This document shows positions 17,314 to 23,816 of a stretch of 23,816 nt of DNA, piece by piece. Below the pieces are notes generated by a model. It did no database searches. It was not told the origin of the DNA and worked only from the letters and a program-made list of their open reading frames with translations. A program made the translations under genes and the position numbers. The first letter of the stretch is position 1. Every line of letters starts with the position of its first letter. Source of the DNA: Clostridiales bacterium (GTDB lineage Bacteria; Bacillota; Clostridia; Saccharofermentanales; DTU023); contig SFGY01000015.1 of NCBI GenBank assembly GCA_004556455.1, forward strand, positions 1-23,816, read 5' to 3'.

Positions 17314-17838
17314 ATGAAGCGCAAGGCGCGCATTGCTGCAGCGGTTGTGCTTGCATTCCTGCCGATTTTCGGGCTTTTGGGCTGCGGCGAAAGTGAAAAG
17401 TTTACTGCTGATGATCTTGTTTTGATCCATACCGTTTATTACGGAACGGAAAGGAACCCGGTGTATTGCTTTGCTTTAAAAAAGGAAGAAAATGGCTGGT
17501 TATTCTCTGCGGATTGCCTTGTGGGAGAGCAGAAGGAGCACTATGCCTCCTTCGAATCGTTTCCGGTACCGGCGGAGGATGCAGCGGGATTCCTTCAGAT
17601 TATTAGCGAGGATGGCGAGATAAAGAAGCTTTACAGGCATCGCAATCCAATACGTTTTTTTCACATATCTGACGCACCGGCATGCAGCCTGGGAATGACT
17701 TTCTCTGACGGAAGCACGATGGAGAAGGAAGCAATACTCGGCGACAGGGCGCTTAATTATCTCTATGTGCTTGCCGACAGATATTATAAGGCGGCTGAAG
17801 GCTCAGCAGAGACTCCACCAGATACAGCAACGAGCTGA
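17314..17838 (+). CDS. Small lipoprotein
   Basis: 174 residues. The N-terminal basic/hydrophobic segment ends in a lipobox LLGC (Cys24). The mature domain is mixed alpha/beta and I do not recognise it. The ATG lies three bases after the stop of the DUF4428 gene without a strong ribosome binding site, so translation is probably coupled. The operon position suggests an outer-face component of the same envelope system. Confidence 0.75.
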   Translation: MKRKARIAAAVVLAFLPIFGLLGCGESEKFTADDLVLIHTVYYGTERNPVYCFALKKEENGWLFSADCLVGEQKEHYASFESFPVPAEDAAGFLQIISEDGEIKKLYRHRNPIRFFHISDAPACSLGMTFSDGSTMEKEAILGDRALNYLYVLADRYYKAAEGSAETPPDTATS

Positions 17839-17904
17839 ATATCATTATGCAAAAGCAAGAAAAGCTAAAAACAAACCGACGTTGTCAGAAAAAGGAGGAA
17901 AATT

Positions 17905-18657
17905 ATGGCTAATCAATGTGCTATCTGTGGTGCGGACATCAATCTGATCCAAACGCAAAAGCTGTCGGACGGCAACTGCATTTGCCGCAAGAACTGCAGG
18001 AAAAAGGGCTTCAAGGTGTATGACTATGTGCATAGCAATCTTCCGGGTGTCAAGGCGCATCTTGCACAGGTGGAGCGCGGCACCAAGCTGTGGGAGCACT
18101 ATTTCGTTCCGAGGGAGAAAGCAAAGGATAAGAGCAAAAAGCTGAAGCGCTTAGGCACCTATCTCTATGTGGCAGAGGATATCGGGCTGATGGCGTATGT
18201 GCAGAACGATTACAAGTTTATGATGTTCGGCAAGACCACCCGCGCCTGCGTGTACCGCATTGCCGACCTGCGCAGCTATAAGTATGAGGAGCAGCTCGTT
18301 AAAAACGGCGATAAGAGCGAGAAGAAGCCTTTTGCAAGACTCAGCTTTACCAATACGCAGGGCCTTTACGAATTCGTTCTCCCCATGAACAACAGAAAGG
18401 ATTTTGAAGCGCTCAAAAAATACTTCGATACGCTGTTCGGCGTACAGAATACACTCGGCAACGCCTCGAACGTTTGGAAGCAGCAGATGACCGCAGTTAA
18501 GGATATCGCGGCAGGATTTTCTGCCACGGTAAAGGGAGAGGCCGATGCCGGCGACAAGGCGGCGCAGGCAATCGACTCCCTGGATGCCGCAATCTACGGC
18601 GACCGCACCGAGTGGATTCAGAAAGCAGATGCGGCCCTTGCGGCATTTAATGGGTGA
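17905..18657 (+). CDS. DUF4428-type protein (second copy)
   Basis: 250 residues. The N-terminal Cys motif CAICGADIN with later Cys 25, 27 and 31 matches the DUF4428 treble clef, although the second half (CICRKNC) is unusual. A PH-like/DUF4429-like beta region follows (YLYVAEDIGLMAYVQND, then ARLSFTNTQGLYEFVLPM), then an alpha-helical tail. Unlike the copy at 16444 there is no C-terminal zinc ribbon. A good AAGGAGG site precedes the ATG. Probably cytosolic and membrane-associated through partners. Confidence 0.8.
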   Translation: MANQCAICGADINLIQTQKLSDGNCICRKNCRKKGFKVYDYVHSNLPGVKAHLAQVERGTKLWEHYFVPREKAKDKSKKLKRLGTYLYVAEDIGLMAYVQNDYKFMMFGKTTRACVYRIADLRSYKYEEQLVKNGDKSEKKPFARLSFTNTQGLYEFVLPMNNRKDFEALKKYFDTLFGVQNTLGNASNVWKQQMTAVKDIAAGFSATVKGEADAGDKAAQAIDSLDAAIYGDRTEWIQKADAALAAFNG

Positions 18658-18683
18658 ATTTCTTTAAGAGAGGAGATCTATTC

Positions 18684-19778
18684 ATGCAAACCTTGCAGGA
18701 ATATAAATGCCCCTGCTGCGGCGGCGCGATAGCCTTTGACAGCACACTCCAGAAAATGAAGTGCCCTTATTGCGACACGGAGTTTGAAATGGAGGCGCTG
18801 AAGGGCTACGACGCCGAGCTGCAGAGCGAAAAATCAGATAATATGGAATGGGAAACCACGGCCGGTGGAGACTGGCAGGAGGGAGAAACCGACGGCCTGC
18901 GCTCGTATGTGTGCAAGTCCTGCGGCGGCGAGATCGTAGGCGATGCCAACACAGCGGCTACTGCCTGCCCCTTCTGCGGCAATCCCGTGGTGATGATGGG
19001 CCAGTTCTCAGGCGCTCTCAAGCCGGATCTTGTGATCCCGTTCAAGCTGGATAAAAAGGCGGCAAAGGCGGGGCTGATGAAGCACCTGACCGGGAAGCGG
19101 CTGCTGCCAAAGATTTTCAAGGATCAGAACCATATCGACGAGATCAAGGGTGTCTATGTACCCTTCTGGCTTTTCGACACCGATGTGGATGCGCAGGTGC
19201 GTTACCGGGCCACAAAGGTCCATACATGGAGCGACAGTGACTACGATTACACCGAAACCAGCCACTTTATGGTGCATCGGGGCGGCAGCGTCGGCTTTGA
19301 GCATGTTCCGGTGGACGGCTCCTCTAAAATGGCGGATGACCTGATGGAATCCATTGAGCCGTACAATATTTCGGATGCGGTGCGTTTCCAGACGGCTTAT
19401 CTTGCCGGCTATGTGGCGGATAAGTATGATGTGACCGCCGAGGAAAGCGTTGACCGGGCAAATCAGCGGGTCAAGCGGTCTACCGAGGAGGTATTTGCCG
19501 AGACGGTAGAAGGGTATACCACCGTTACACCGGAAAACACCAATGTGCAGTTCCATGGCGGAAAGGCCCGGTATGCGCTTTATCCGGTGTGGCTTTTGAA
19601 CACCACATGGAACGGCAACCAATATGTCTTTGCCATGAACGGTCAGACCGGGAAATTCGTCGGTGACCTGCCGATGGATAAGGCTGCGGCCAAGCGCTGG
19701 ACGTTTTTGCTGGCGGCGATATTCTCAGTGGCTTCCTACGGCGTTGCGTGGGGCTTGCACCTGATAGGGCTGATTTAA
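18684..19778 (+). CDS. Zinc-ribbon membrane protein (YdjG-like)
   Basis: 364 residues with one C-terminal membrane helix (about 339-364). Two N-terminal TFIIB-type zinc ribbons are visible: C9/C12 with C27/C30, and C77/C80 with C95/C98. The central domain (VIPFKLDKKAAKAGL, YVPFWLFDTDVDAQVRYRA, ALYPVWLLNTTWNGNQYVFA) is typical of the B. subtilis YdjG-type family, which forms a membrane complex with a TPM protein and an SPFH protein. The ATG at 18684 has AGGAG 8 bases upstream; a longer frame starts inside the previous gene and is less likely. The TPM gene starts 12 bases after the stop. Confidence 0.87.
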   Translation: MQTLQEYKCPCCGGAIAFDSTLQKMKCPYCDTEFEMEALKGYDAELQSEKSDNMEWETTAGGDWQEGETDGLRSYVCKSCGGEIVGDANTAATACPFCGNPVVMMGQFSGALKPDLVIPFKLDKKAAKAGLMKHLTGKRLLPKIFKDQNHIDEIKGVYVPFWLFDTDVDAQVRYRATKVHTWSDSDYDYTETSHFMVHRGGSVGFEHVPVDGSSKMADDLMESIEPYNISDAVRFQTAYLAGYVADKYDVTAEESVDRANQRVKRSTEEVFAETVEGYTTVTPENTNVQFHGGKARYALYPVWLLNTTWNGNQYVFAMNGQTGKFVGDLPMDKAAAKRWTFLLAAIFSVASYGVAWGLHLIGLI

Positions 19779-19790
19779 GGAGGGGACGGA

Positions 19791-20609
19791 ATGAAAAAGA
19801 AAATACTGACACTGTTGTTCTCGCTTATTCTGTGCCTTTGTATAGTGACTCCCGCCTTTGCAGCGCAGACGGATGGCTTCGCGAGCGAATATGAGCGCGT
19901 GCAGGACTTGGCGGGGCTGCTCTCCGGCAACGAGGAATCGTCGCTTGTGACAAAGCTTAATGAGCTCAGCGAGCGTCAGAAAATGGACATTGTCGTGCTG
20001 ACCACTGACACGCTGGACGGGAAAACTCCGCGGGACTATGCCGATGATATTTATGATTACGGCAACTTCGGCTACGGCGAAAGCAGGGACGGCGCGCTGC
20101 TCCTTATCAGCATCGAGGACAACGACTGGTACATATCCACCTGCGGCTACGGCATTACGGTCTTTACGGACGCGGGCATTGAGTATATCGGCAAGCAGAT
20201 AAAGGGAGATCTGTCCGACGGTAATTTTGCGGGCGCCTTTGATAAATTCGCCGATCTTTGCGATGACTTCATCACACAGGCAAGAACCGGCGAGCCTTAC
20301 GATGTAAAGAATCTGCCCAAGGAGCCACTTTCCCTTATCTGGATCCCTATTGCCATCGTTGTGGGCTTCGTCCTATCCCTCATCATAGTGGGCAATATGA
20401 AAGCAAAGCTGAAAACGGTCCGCTTCCAGGCGGCTGCAAGCAACTACATAAAGGACAACAGCCTGAACATTAACGAGAGACGTGATCTGTTCCTGTATAA
20501 CACTGTCACACGCACAGAAAAGCCCAAGAACGATGATTCCGGAGGCGGGAGCAGCACCCACACCTCTTCCTCCGGCACGACCCACGGCGGCGGGGGCGGC
20601 AAATTCTGA
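19791..20609 (+). CDS. TPM-domain membrane protein (YdjH-like)
   Basis: 272 residues: signal peptide (cut near residue 24, AFA-AQ), an extracellular TPM domain (about 36-165; VQDLAGLLSGNEES, MDIVVLTTDTLDG, DGALLLISIEDNDWYISTCGYG), one membrane helix (about 181-201), and a Ser/Gly-rich tail ending in HGGGGGKF as in many TPM proteins. The ATG follows AAGGAGGGG. With the YdjG-like and SPFH proteins it makes the three-part set known from B. subtilis envelope stress response. Confidence 0.9.
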   Translation: MKKKILTLLFSLILCLCIVTPAFAAQTDGFASEYERVQDLAGLLSGNEESSLVTKLNELSERQKMDIVVLTTDTLDGKTPRDYADDIYDYGNFGYGESRDGALLLISIEDNDWYISTCGYGITVFTDAGIEYIGKQIKGDLSDGNFAGAFDKFADLCDDFITQARTGEPYDVKNLPKEPLSLIWIPIAIVVGFVLSLIIVGNMKAKLKTVRFQAAASNYIKDNSLNINERRDLFLYNTVTRTEKPKNDDSGGGSSTHTSSSGTTHGGGGGKF

Positions 20610-20656
20610 TGCAGCTTTCCCCCTGCAAAAAATACTTTATAAAGGAGAGATAACCC

Positions 20657-21226
20657 GTGAGTATCTTTGATAAGCTGAAAAGCACAGCCGGGCAGGCGGT
20701 AAATGCCGCCGCACAATCCCTGGGCAGTAAGCGGGAGAGATTTACCTTTGCAGCACTGCCGGAGAGCCTTGCCGAAATGCAGGCACTTCCCGAGGCAAGC
20801 CTCGACACGCCCTTCAAGACGGCGGCACTTACAGTTCTCGCTTTGTGTGCATATGCGGCAGACAAGAGCATCGGAACGGAGATGCTGAATTGGCTGCGCG
20901 GACCCCGTCCGCTGAACGGACAGGAAATTTCTTTCCTGAATGACCGCTTCCGCGATGGCAAGACCTACCTGCCGTTCACCTATTTCGCCGGCTCCACACC
21001 GGACAACAACTACACACCCACCCAGCCGTATACGATTACCGTTGAGAGCAACCATGTGTCCGGCGAGGAGCAGGGGTATATGAAGCTGTTTATCCCTTGC
21101 GGCGGAGCGGACGCCCCCCGTCCTATCAAGATGCGCCAGCGGGGCAGCGACGGCAAGTGGTTCTTGTGGGAGCAGTATCTGCTGACGGGTGTGCGCACGC
21201 CGAAGGCTGCCGATCCGTGGGCATGA
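20657..21226 (+). CDS. DUF6935-like cytosolic protein
   Basis: 189 residues, soluble, GTG start with AAAGGAGAG upstream. The sequence (LPESLAEMQALPEASLDTPF, ALCAYAADKSIGTEMLNWL, RGPRPLNGQEISFLNDRF, ending KAADPWA) matches my memory of a clostridial family annotated as DUF6935. Function is unknown. The short amphipathic N-terminus MSIFDKLKSTAGQAVNAAA could associate with membranes. It sits 47 bases after the TPM gene and is the place where a PspA-like gene might be expected, but it does not show the long coiled coil of PspA. Confidence 0.7.
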   Translation: MSIFDKLKSTAGQAVNAAAQSLGSKRERFTFAALPESLAEMQALPEASLDTPFKTAALTVLALCAYAADKSIGTEMLNWLRGPRPLNGQEISFLNDRFRDGKTYLPFTYFAGSTPDNNYTPTQPYTITVESNHVSGEEQGYMKLFIPCGGADAPRPIKMRQRGSDGKWFLWEQYLLTGVRTPKAADPWA

Positions 21227-21248
21227 TGGCTTGACAAGGAGGGAAAAT

Positions 21249-21656
21249 ATGGATATTCGGGGAATTTGGAAGGTCAAGGAGATCCGTGTGCCTACACCGG
21301 ACGGAGTGAAGGTCTTCACCCCTGACAACCCGCCGCAGGAGGAACGGTTTGAGGGCAGCGCCGAGCTGATGGGCTATCGGACGGAGTTTGCCGAGGACGG
21401 TGTGCTCAACACACTTATGTTCGTGCCGGAGGAGATGCGCCAGGAGGCTGCCAAGCAAGGGGTGGAGGTCCGGGAGGACGGCTACGCCGCTGTTGAAAGC
21501 ACGGTATGGAAGGAAGAGAACGGAAAGATCTACTATGACACGAAGATCGAGGGTGAAGTCCTCGGGGAAAAGGCCGATTCCTTTGCGGAGATTCCGGTCA
21601 CAGAGGACGGATGCCTGCTGTATGGGCTGGGAATGATCCTTCTGGAAAGGGCCTGA
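21249..21656 (+). CDS. Hypothetical protein, last gene of the zinc-ribbon cluster
   Basis: 135 residues, soluble, acidic, probably mostly beta-strand (IRGIWKVKEIRVPTPDG, YAAVESTVWKEENGKIYYDT). The pattern resembles small lipocalin-like or stress-associated beta-barrel proteins, but I do not recognise the family. The ATG at 21249 is chosen because AAGGAGG lies 6 bases upstream; the frame is open further upstream without support. It is 22 bases after the DUF6935-like gene and probably cotranscribed. Confidence 0.72.
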   Translation: MDIRGIWKVKEIRVPTPDGVKVFTPDNPPQEERFEGSAELMGYRTEFAEDGVLNTLMFVPEEMRQEAAKQGVEVREDGYAAVESTVWKEENGKIYYDTKIEGEVLGEKADSFAEIPVTEDGCLLYGLGMILLERA

Positions 21657-21672
21657 GTCGAATACGGATGAT

Positions 21673-21765
21673 CCCTATGTACAATTCATAAACGGGAGAG
21701 GCTTGCTGCGGCAAGCTTCTTTCCGAAAGGCACCGAATGTGATTCGGCGCCTTTCGGAAAGGAAG
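21673..21765 (+). promoter_or_regulatory. Structured leader sequestering the ribosome binding site (element copy 3)
   Basis: CTTTCCGAAAGGC-A-CCGAAT (21719-21738) pairs with ATTCGG-C-GCCTTTCGGAAAG (21742-21761) with one mismatch and a GTG loop, and the stem extends to 21765 with a one-base bulge. The ribosome binding site GGAAAGGAAG (21756-21765) lies wholly inside the 3' arm. An earlier hairpin, GCTTGC-TGCG-GCAAGC (21701-21716), can extend to about 21694-21723 and then overlaps the 5' arm, so the two are alternatives. CCCTATG...CATA-AAC-GGG and GAGGCTT upstream echo the elements at 6113 and 11722. Confidence 0.6.
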
Positions 21766-21770
21766 AATAA

Positions 21771-22697
21771 ATGAAAAAGCTACTTTTATGTTTTATGTTG
21801 GTATGCAACTTCTTAATATCCGTTTCCGCTTGCGCTTCAAAACATAATAATTGTAGTAATAATTATTACGGAGGGGATCCCATGGATTTCAAAAGCTTTA
21901 AGCTGGTGCAAAGCGATATGACGGCGCAGCGTCGTGTTTACGAGGGATACAAAACGGAGAACGGCGTTCATTTAGAGTATTACATAAGCACGGATGAGTG
22001 GGATGATACCATTTCGGATTATGCGGAATGCCGTGATACCATCCGCATAATTGACGGAGACGAAAAGCTTTTCCAAAAGCTGTGTGAATTATTCGGTGAT
22101 TGCAGAATTGAGAAATGGGCGGATTTTCACGGTTACGATTCTCAGGTGCTTGACGGTACCGGTATGAGTTTTAACGCTGTTCTGGCGGACGGTACGGAGG
22201 TGAATGCCGAAGGTACCAACAGCTTCCCGAAAAATTTTTCAACATTTATTCAAGAGCTTCGTAAGCTTATAACAACAGAAAAAATAACCTCGGTGAATTT
22301 TACCGACGGGGCCTATAAGATCACGCTACCGGAAAGCTGGATCGGAACGGTTACGGCAGAATTTTCGGAAGGTCGTGTTGCCTTCTTTGTAGAAAAAAAC
22401 GACGGCGGCGAGCTTACCTTCTTTATAATTGACAACGATAAATATGGTTACTCTTCGGATTCTTATAAGGGGAGAATAGAGGTCGGCCGGCTTATATCCG
22501 GGGAGGATGTGCGGTTTATTACGGCCCGGGATCATTACGCCATTGCCTCCTATGCGGCTGAGGTTTCGGAGGAGGCGCTGGAGCTTTGGAAAAATTATGA
22601 AAGCGATAAGCTTTCTATCGTGAAAAGCCTCCGGGGTGTAAACGGGTATGCGTTTTATCCTGATGTAATTGCCGCCAAACGGCAGGATTTGCGATAA
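21771..22697 (+). CDS. Putative lipoprotein
   Basis: 308 residues with a lipobox VSAC (Cys21). An Asn/Ser-rich spacer follows, then an alpha/beta extracellular region with FKLVQSDMTAQRRVYEGY and FTDGAYKITLPESWIGTVTA. The second half resembles a lipoprotein beta domain used by clostridial surface proteins, but I cannot name the family. The first roughly 100 bases are AT-rich compared with the surrounding genes. Its ribosome binding site is buried in the hairpin just upstream, so translation is probably conditional. Confidence 0.75.
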   Translation: MKKLLLCFMLVCNFLISVSACASKHNNCSNNYYGGDPMDFKSFKLVQSDMTAQRRVYEGYKTENGVHLEYYISTDEWDDTISDYAECRDTIRIIDGDEKLFQKLCELFGDCRIEKWADFHGYDSQVLDGTGMSFNAVLADGTEVNAEGTNSFPKNFSTFIQELRKLITTEKITSVNFTDGAYKITLPESWIGTVTAEFSEGRVAFFVEKNDGGELTFFIIDNDKYGYSSDSYKGRIEVGRLISGEDVRFITARDHYAIASYAAEVSEEALELWKNYESDKLSIVKSLRGVNGYAFYPDVIAAKRQDLR

Positions 22698-22720
22698 CGG
22701 TTCCCGAGAGGAGAAAGAGT

Positions 22721-23564
22721 ATGAAAAGACTGATAATTGCTTTTATTACATGGATGCTTGTGGGAGTAACGGTCACCGCAGCCTGGGCGGCAGGCCCGGC
22801 GAAGCCTGTGATTGAGGCGGAAATGCCGGATTGCTATAGCTATATCGGCGGCAGTGGGATCACTTTGTATACCAATGCCAGTGCGTCCGACGGCGGTACG
22901 CTGAAATATCAGTGGTATGTCACGGATATAGAAAACATGGCGATGATTCGCGCCATTGACTACGCAGAGGGAGACAGCTATCAGGTGCCGGAGGAATTGG
23001 GCGTGAAATGGTACTGCTATGCTGCGTGGAATGTGGCGGGAGGTGCAGAGAGTGAGCCCACATACAGCCGCTTGATCCGGGTGGAATTCTATGAAAACAA
23101 CCCTGTCCATATCCACAGCTTTGGCCAGTGGATGGTAACTACGGAGCCAACCTGCGAGGAGTCTGGTATTAAGACGCGGGAATGCGACTGCGGCGTTACC
23201 GAACGGGCAGAGGTGCCTGCGGTGGGACATCATTGGGATGCGGGAACAATAACCAGGGAACCTACTCCAAAAGCCGATGGTGAAAAGACCTATAGCTGCC
23301 TTGTCTGTAAGGCAACTATGACAGAGCCGGTAAAATACAGCGGAAGTCTTGAAGGCGACAATGATGAAAAAAAGCAGCGTTGAGCCGGAAAAAGACATGA
23401 GTACCGATCTAAAAGATGACCACGAAAAAAATACAGAGCATAATTCTCCCGTGGAGAGCGAGAGGTTTTCTTTTCCGTGGTGGATCGTCGCCGTTATTGC
23501 CGCAGCGGTGATTGGTGGGGGTGTTTTGGCAATTGTTTTAATTCGGAAAGGCAATGATGAATAA
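22721..23564 (+). pseudogene. Ig-like/Cys-repeat surface protein with C-terminal membrane anchor, split by a frameshift
   Basis: The first frame (22721-23383) has a signal peptide (cut near AWA-AG), an Ig-like domain (LKYQWYVTDIE, then WYCYAAWNVAGG) and Cys-rich repeats (TCEESGIKTRECDCG, KTYSCLVCKATMTEPV) like those of the cohesin-like protein. It then ends at a TGA. The +1 frame continues with SSVEPEKDMSTDLKDDHEK, a membrane helix (FPWWIVAVIAAAVIGGGVLA) and IRKGNDE, stopping at 23564. The change lies at a run of seven A (23367-23373); with six A the reading is continuous (NDEKSSVEPEK). It is therefore probably one type I membrane protein of about 280 residues disrupted by a one-base gain, or a sequencing error. 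The ATG at 22721 has AGAGGAG upstream. Confidence 0.72.
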
Positions 23565-23614
23565 TGAAAAAAATCGTTCTGGACATTCAGAGCAGCTACG
23601 AAGGAGCGAAATGA
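23564..23614 (+). pseudogene. 16-codon remnant resembling the start of the receiver-like gene
   Basis: The ATG overlaps the preceding TAA (TAATG). The peptide begins MKKIVLDIQS, close to MKKIVVDMQN of the protein at 2769, and then stops after 16 codons. It may be the degraded start of a second receiver-like gene, or a chance short frame. A further 21-codon frame (23611-23676, MSNYLRSSAG) follows but runs through the terminator and is unlikely to be a gene. Confidence 0.35.
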
Positions 23615-23631
23615 GCAACTATCTACGCAGC

Positions 23632-23664
23632 AGCGCCGGTCGGAAACCCGACCGGCGCTCTTTT
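23632..23664 (+). terminator. Strong terminator between convergent genes
   Basis: AGCGCCGGTCGG (23632-23643) pairs perfectly with CCGACCGGCGCT (23648-23659) around AAAC, followed by CTTTT. It ends the + strand cluster. A minus-strand gene ends downstream at 23739. Confidence 0.9.
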
Positions 23665-23738
23665 ATCGGCTGTTGATGTGGGTGTGGCAGTATTGGGTGC
23701 GAAAGGCAGTGGGATAATAATTTAATCACATAAGTCTA

Positions 23739-23816
23739 TCACAGATAGTTGATGGGAATAACACGGTCATTGCCTTTCAGTGTGATAAGCCTGTCATAAA
23801 GGCAAATCACTCCGCC
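23739..23816 (-). CDS. C-terminal end of an unidentified minus-strand protein (partial)
   Basis: On the minus strand the frame is open from the window edge and reads GGVICLYDRLITLKGNDR then VIPINYL, ending in TGA (23739-23741). The mix of residues looks like a real protein end, and the convergent terminator before it fits a gene boundary. There are only 25 residues, so no family can be named. Confidence 0.5.
   Translation of the reverse strand, partial: GGVICLYDRLITLKGNDRVIPINYL

Noticed and set aside
20657..21226. PspA replacement by sequence homology
   Set aside because: The protein lacks the long continuous coiled coil of PspA; only its position in the cluster is suggestive.
23366..23374. 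A AAA AAG slippery heptamer in frame, as in dnaX -1 frameshifting
   Set aside because: A -1 shift leads to a frame that stops after about eight codons. The membrane-anchor frame needs +1 (or -2), so classic -1 frameshifting does not explain it.
23611..23676. Short frame MSNYLRSSAG... as a small gene
   Set aside because: It runs straight through the terminator stem and has a ribosome binding site only four bases away, so it is probably chance.

Overview
The window looks like a chromosomal segment of a Gram-positive, anaerobic Clostridia-type bacterium (phylum Bacillota, probably the gut Oscillospirales group). The evidence is strong AGGAGG-type ribosome binding sites, a NarL-type two-component system of clostridial style, dockerin-like and cohesin-like domains, a sortase-type PKTG cell-wall signal, Cys-rich surface-protein repeats, DUF4428/DUF3592/TPM/SPFH proteins and several lipoproteins. 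The taxonomic call is inference. Almost everything is on the + strand. No rRNA, tRNA, CRISPR array, transposase or phage gene was seen.

Region 1 (1-2609) is a signalling operon: the C-terminal part of a degenerate sensor kinase cut by the window edge, a complete PAS/histidine kinase, and a NarL/LuxR response regulator. The three are overlapped or translationally coupled and end at a strong terminator.

Region 2 (about 2650-11700) is the most interesting part. A perfect palindrome sits at a putative promoter. It is followed by a stand-alone receiver-like protein in which the phospho-acceptor Asp is Glu, a secreted beta-helix protein with a C-terminal dockerin-like pair (its gene carries a frameshift), a surface protein with an N-terminal cohesin-like domain and a C-terminal sortase signal, and a second dockerin-like exoprotein. 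Together they look like a compact, non-canonical cohesin/dockerin surface assembly, with the cohesin protein as cell-wall anchor and the two dockerin proteins as clients. None of the proteins has an obvious glycoside hydrolase domain. The signalling genes just upstream may control it.

Region 3 (11961-21656) starts with a lipoprotein and an SPFH protein with four C-terminal zinc ribbons. A terminator-like hairpin follows, and then a tightly packed run of DUF3592, zinc-ribbon membrane, two DUF4428, lipoprotein, zinc-ribbon membrane (YdjG-like), TPM (YdjH-like), DUF6935-like and hypothetical genes. The SPFH, YdjG-like and TPM trio matches the Bacillus subtilis YdjG/YdjH/YdjI envelope-stress set that works with PspA. 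No PspA gene is in the window and the set is enlarged by extra zinc-ribbon proteins. Two genes near the start of the run (14587-16425) are visibly more AT-rich than their neighbours.

Region 4 (21771-23816) holds another lipoprotein whose ribosome binding site is buried in a long hairpin, an Ig-like/Cys-repeat membrane protein split by a +1 shift at a run of seven A, a 16-codon remnant resembling the start of the receiver-like gene, a terminator, and the C-terminal end of an unidentified minus-strand gene.

A structured intergenic element occurs before three genes (6265, 11961, and more weakly 21771). It may be a cis-regulatory RNA. No stretch longer than 300 bases lacks a gene. The longest gaps (11692-11960 and 2527-2768) hold the regulatory structures listed.
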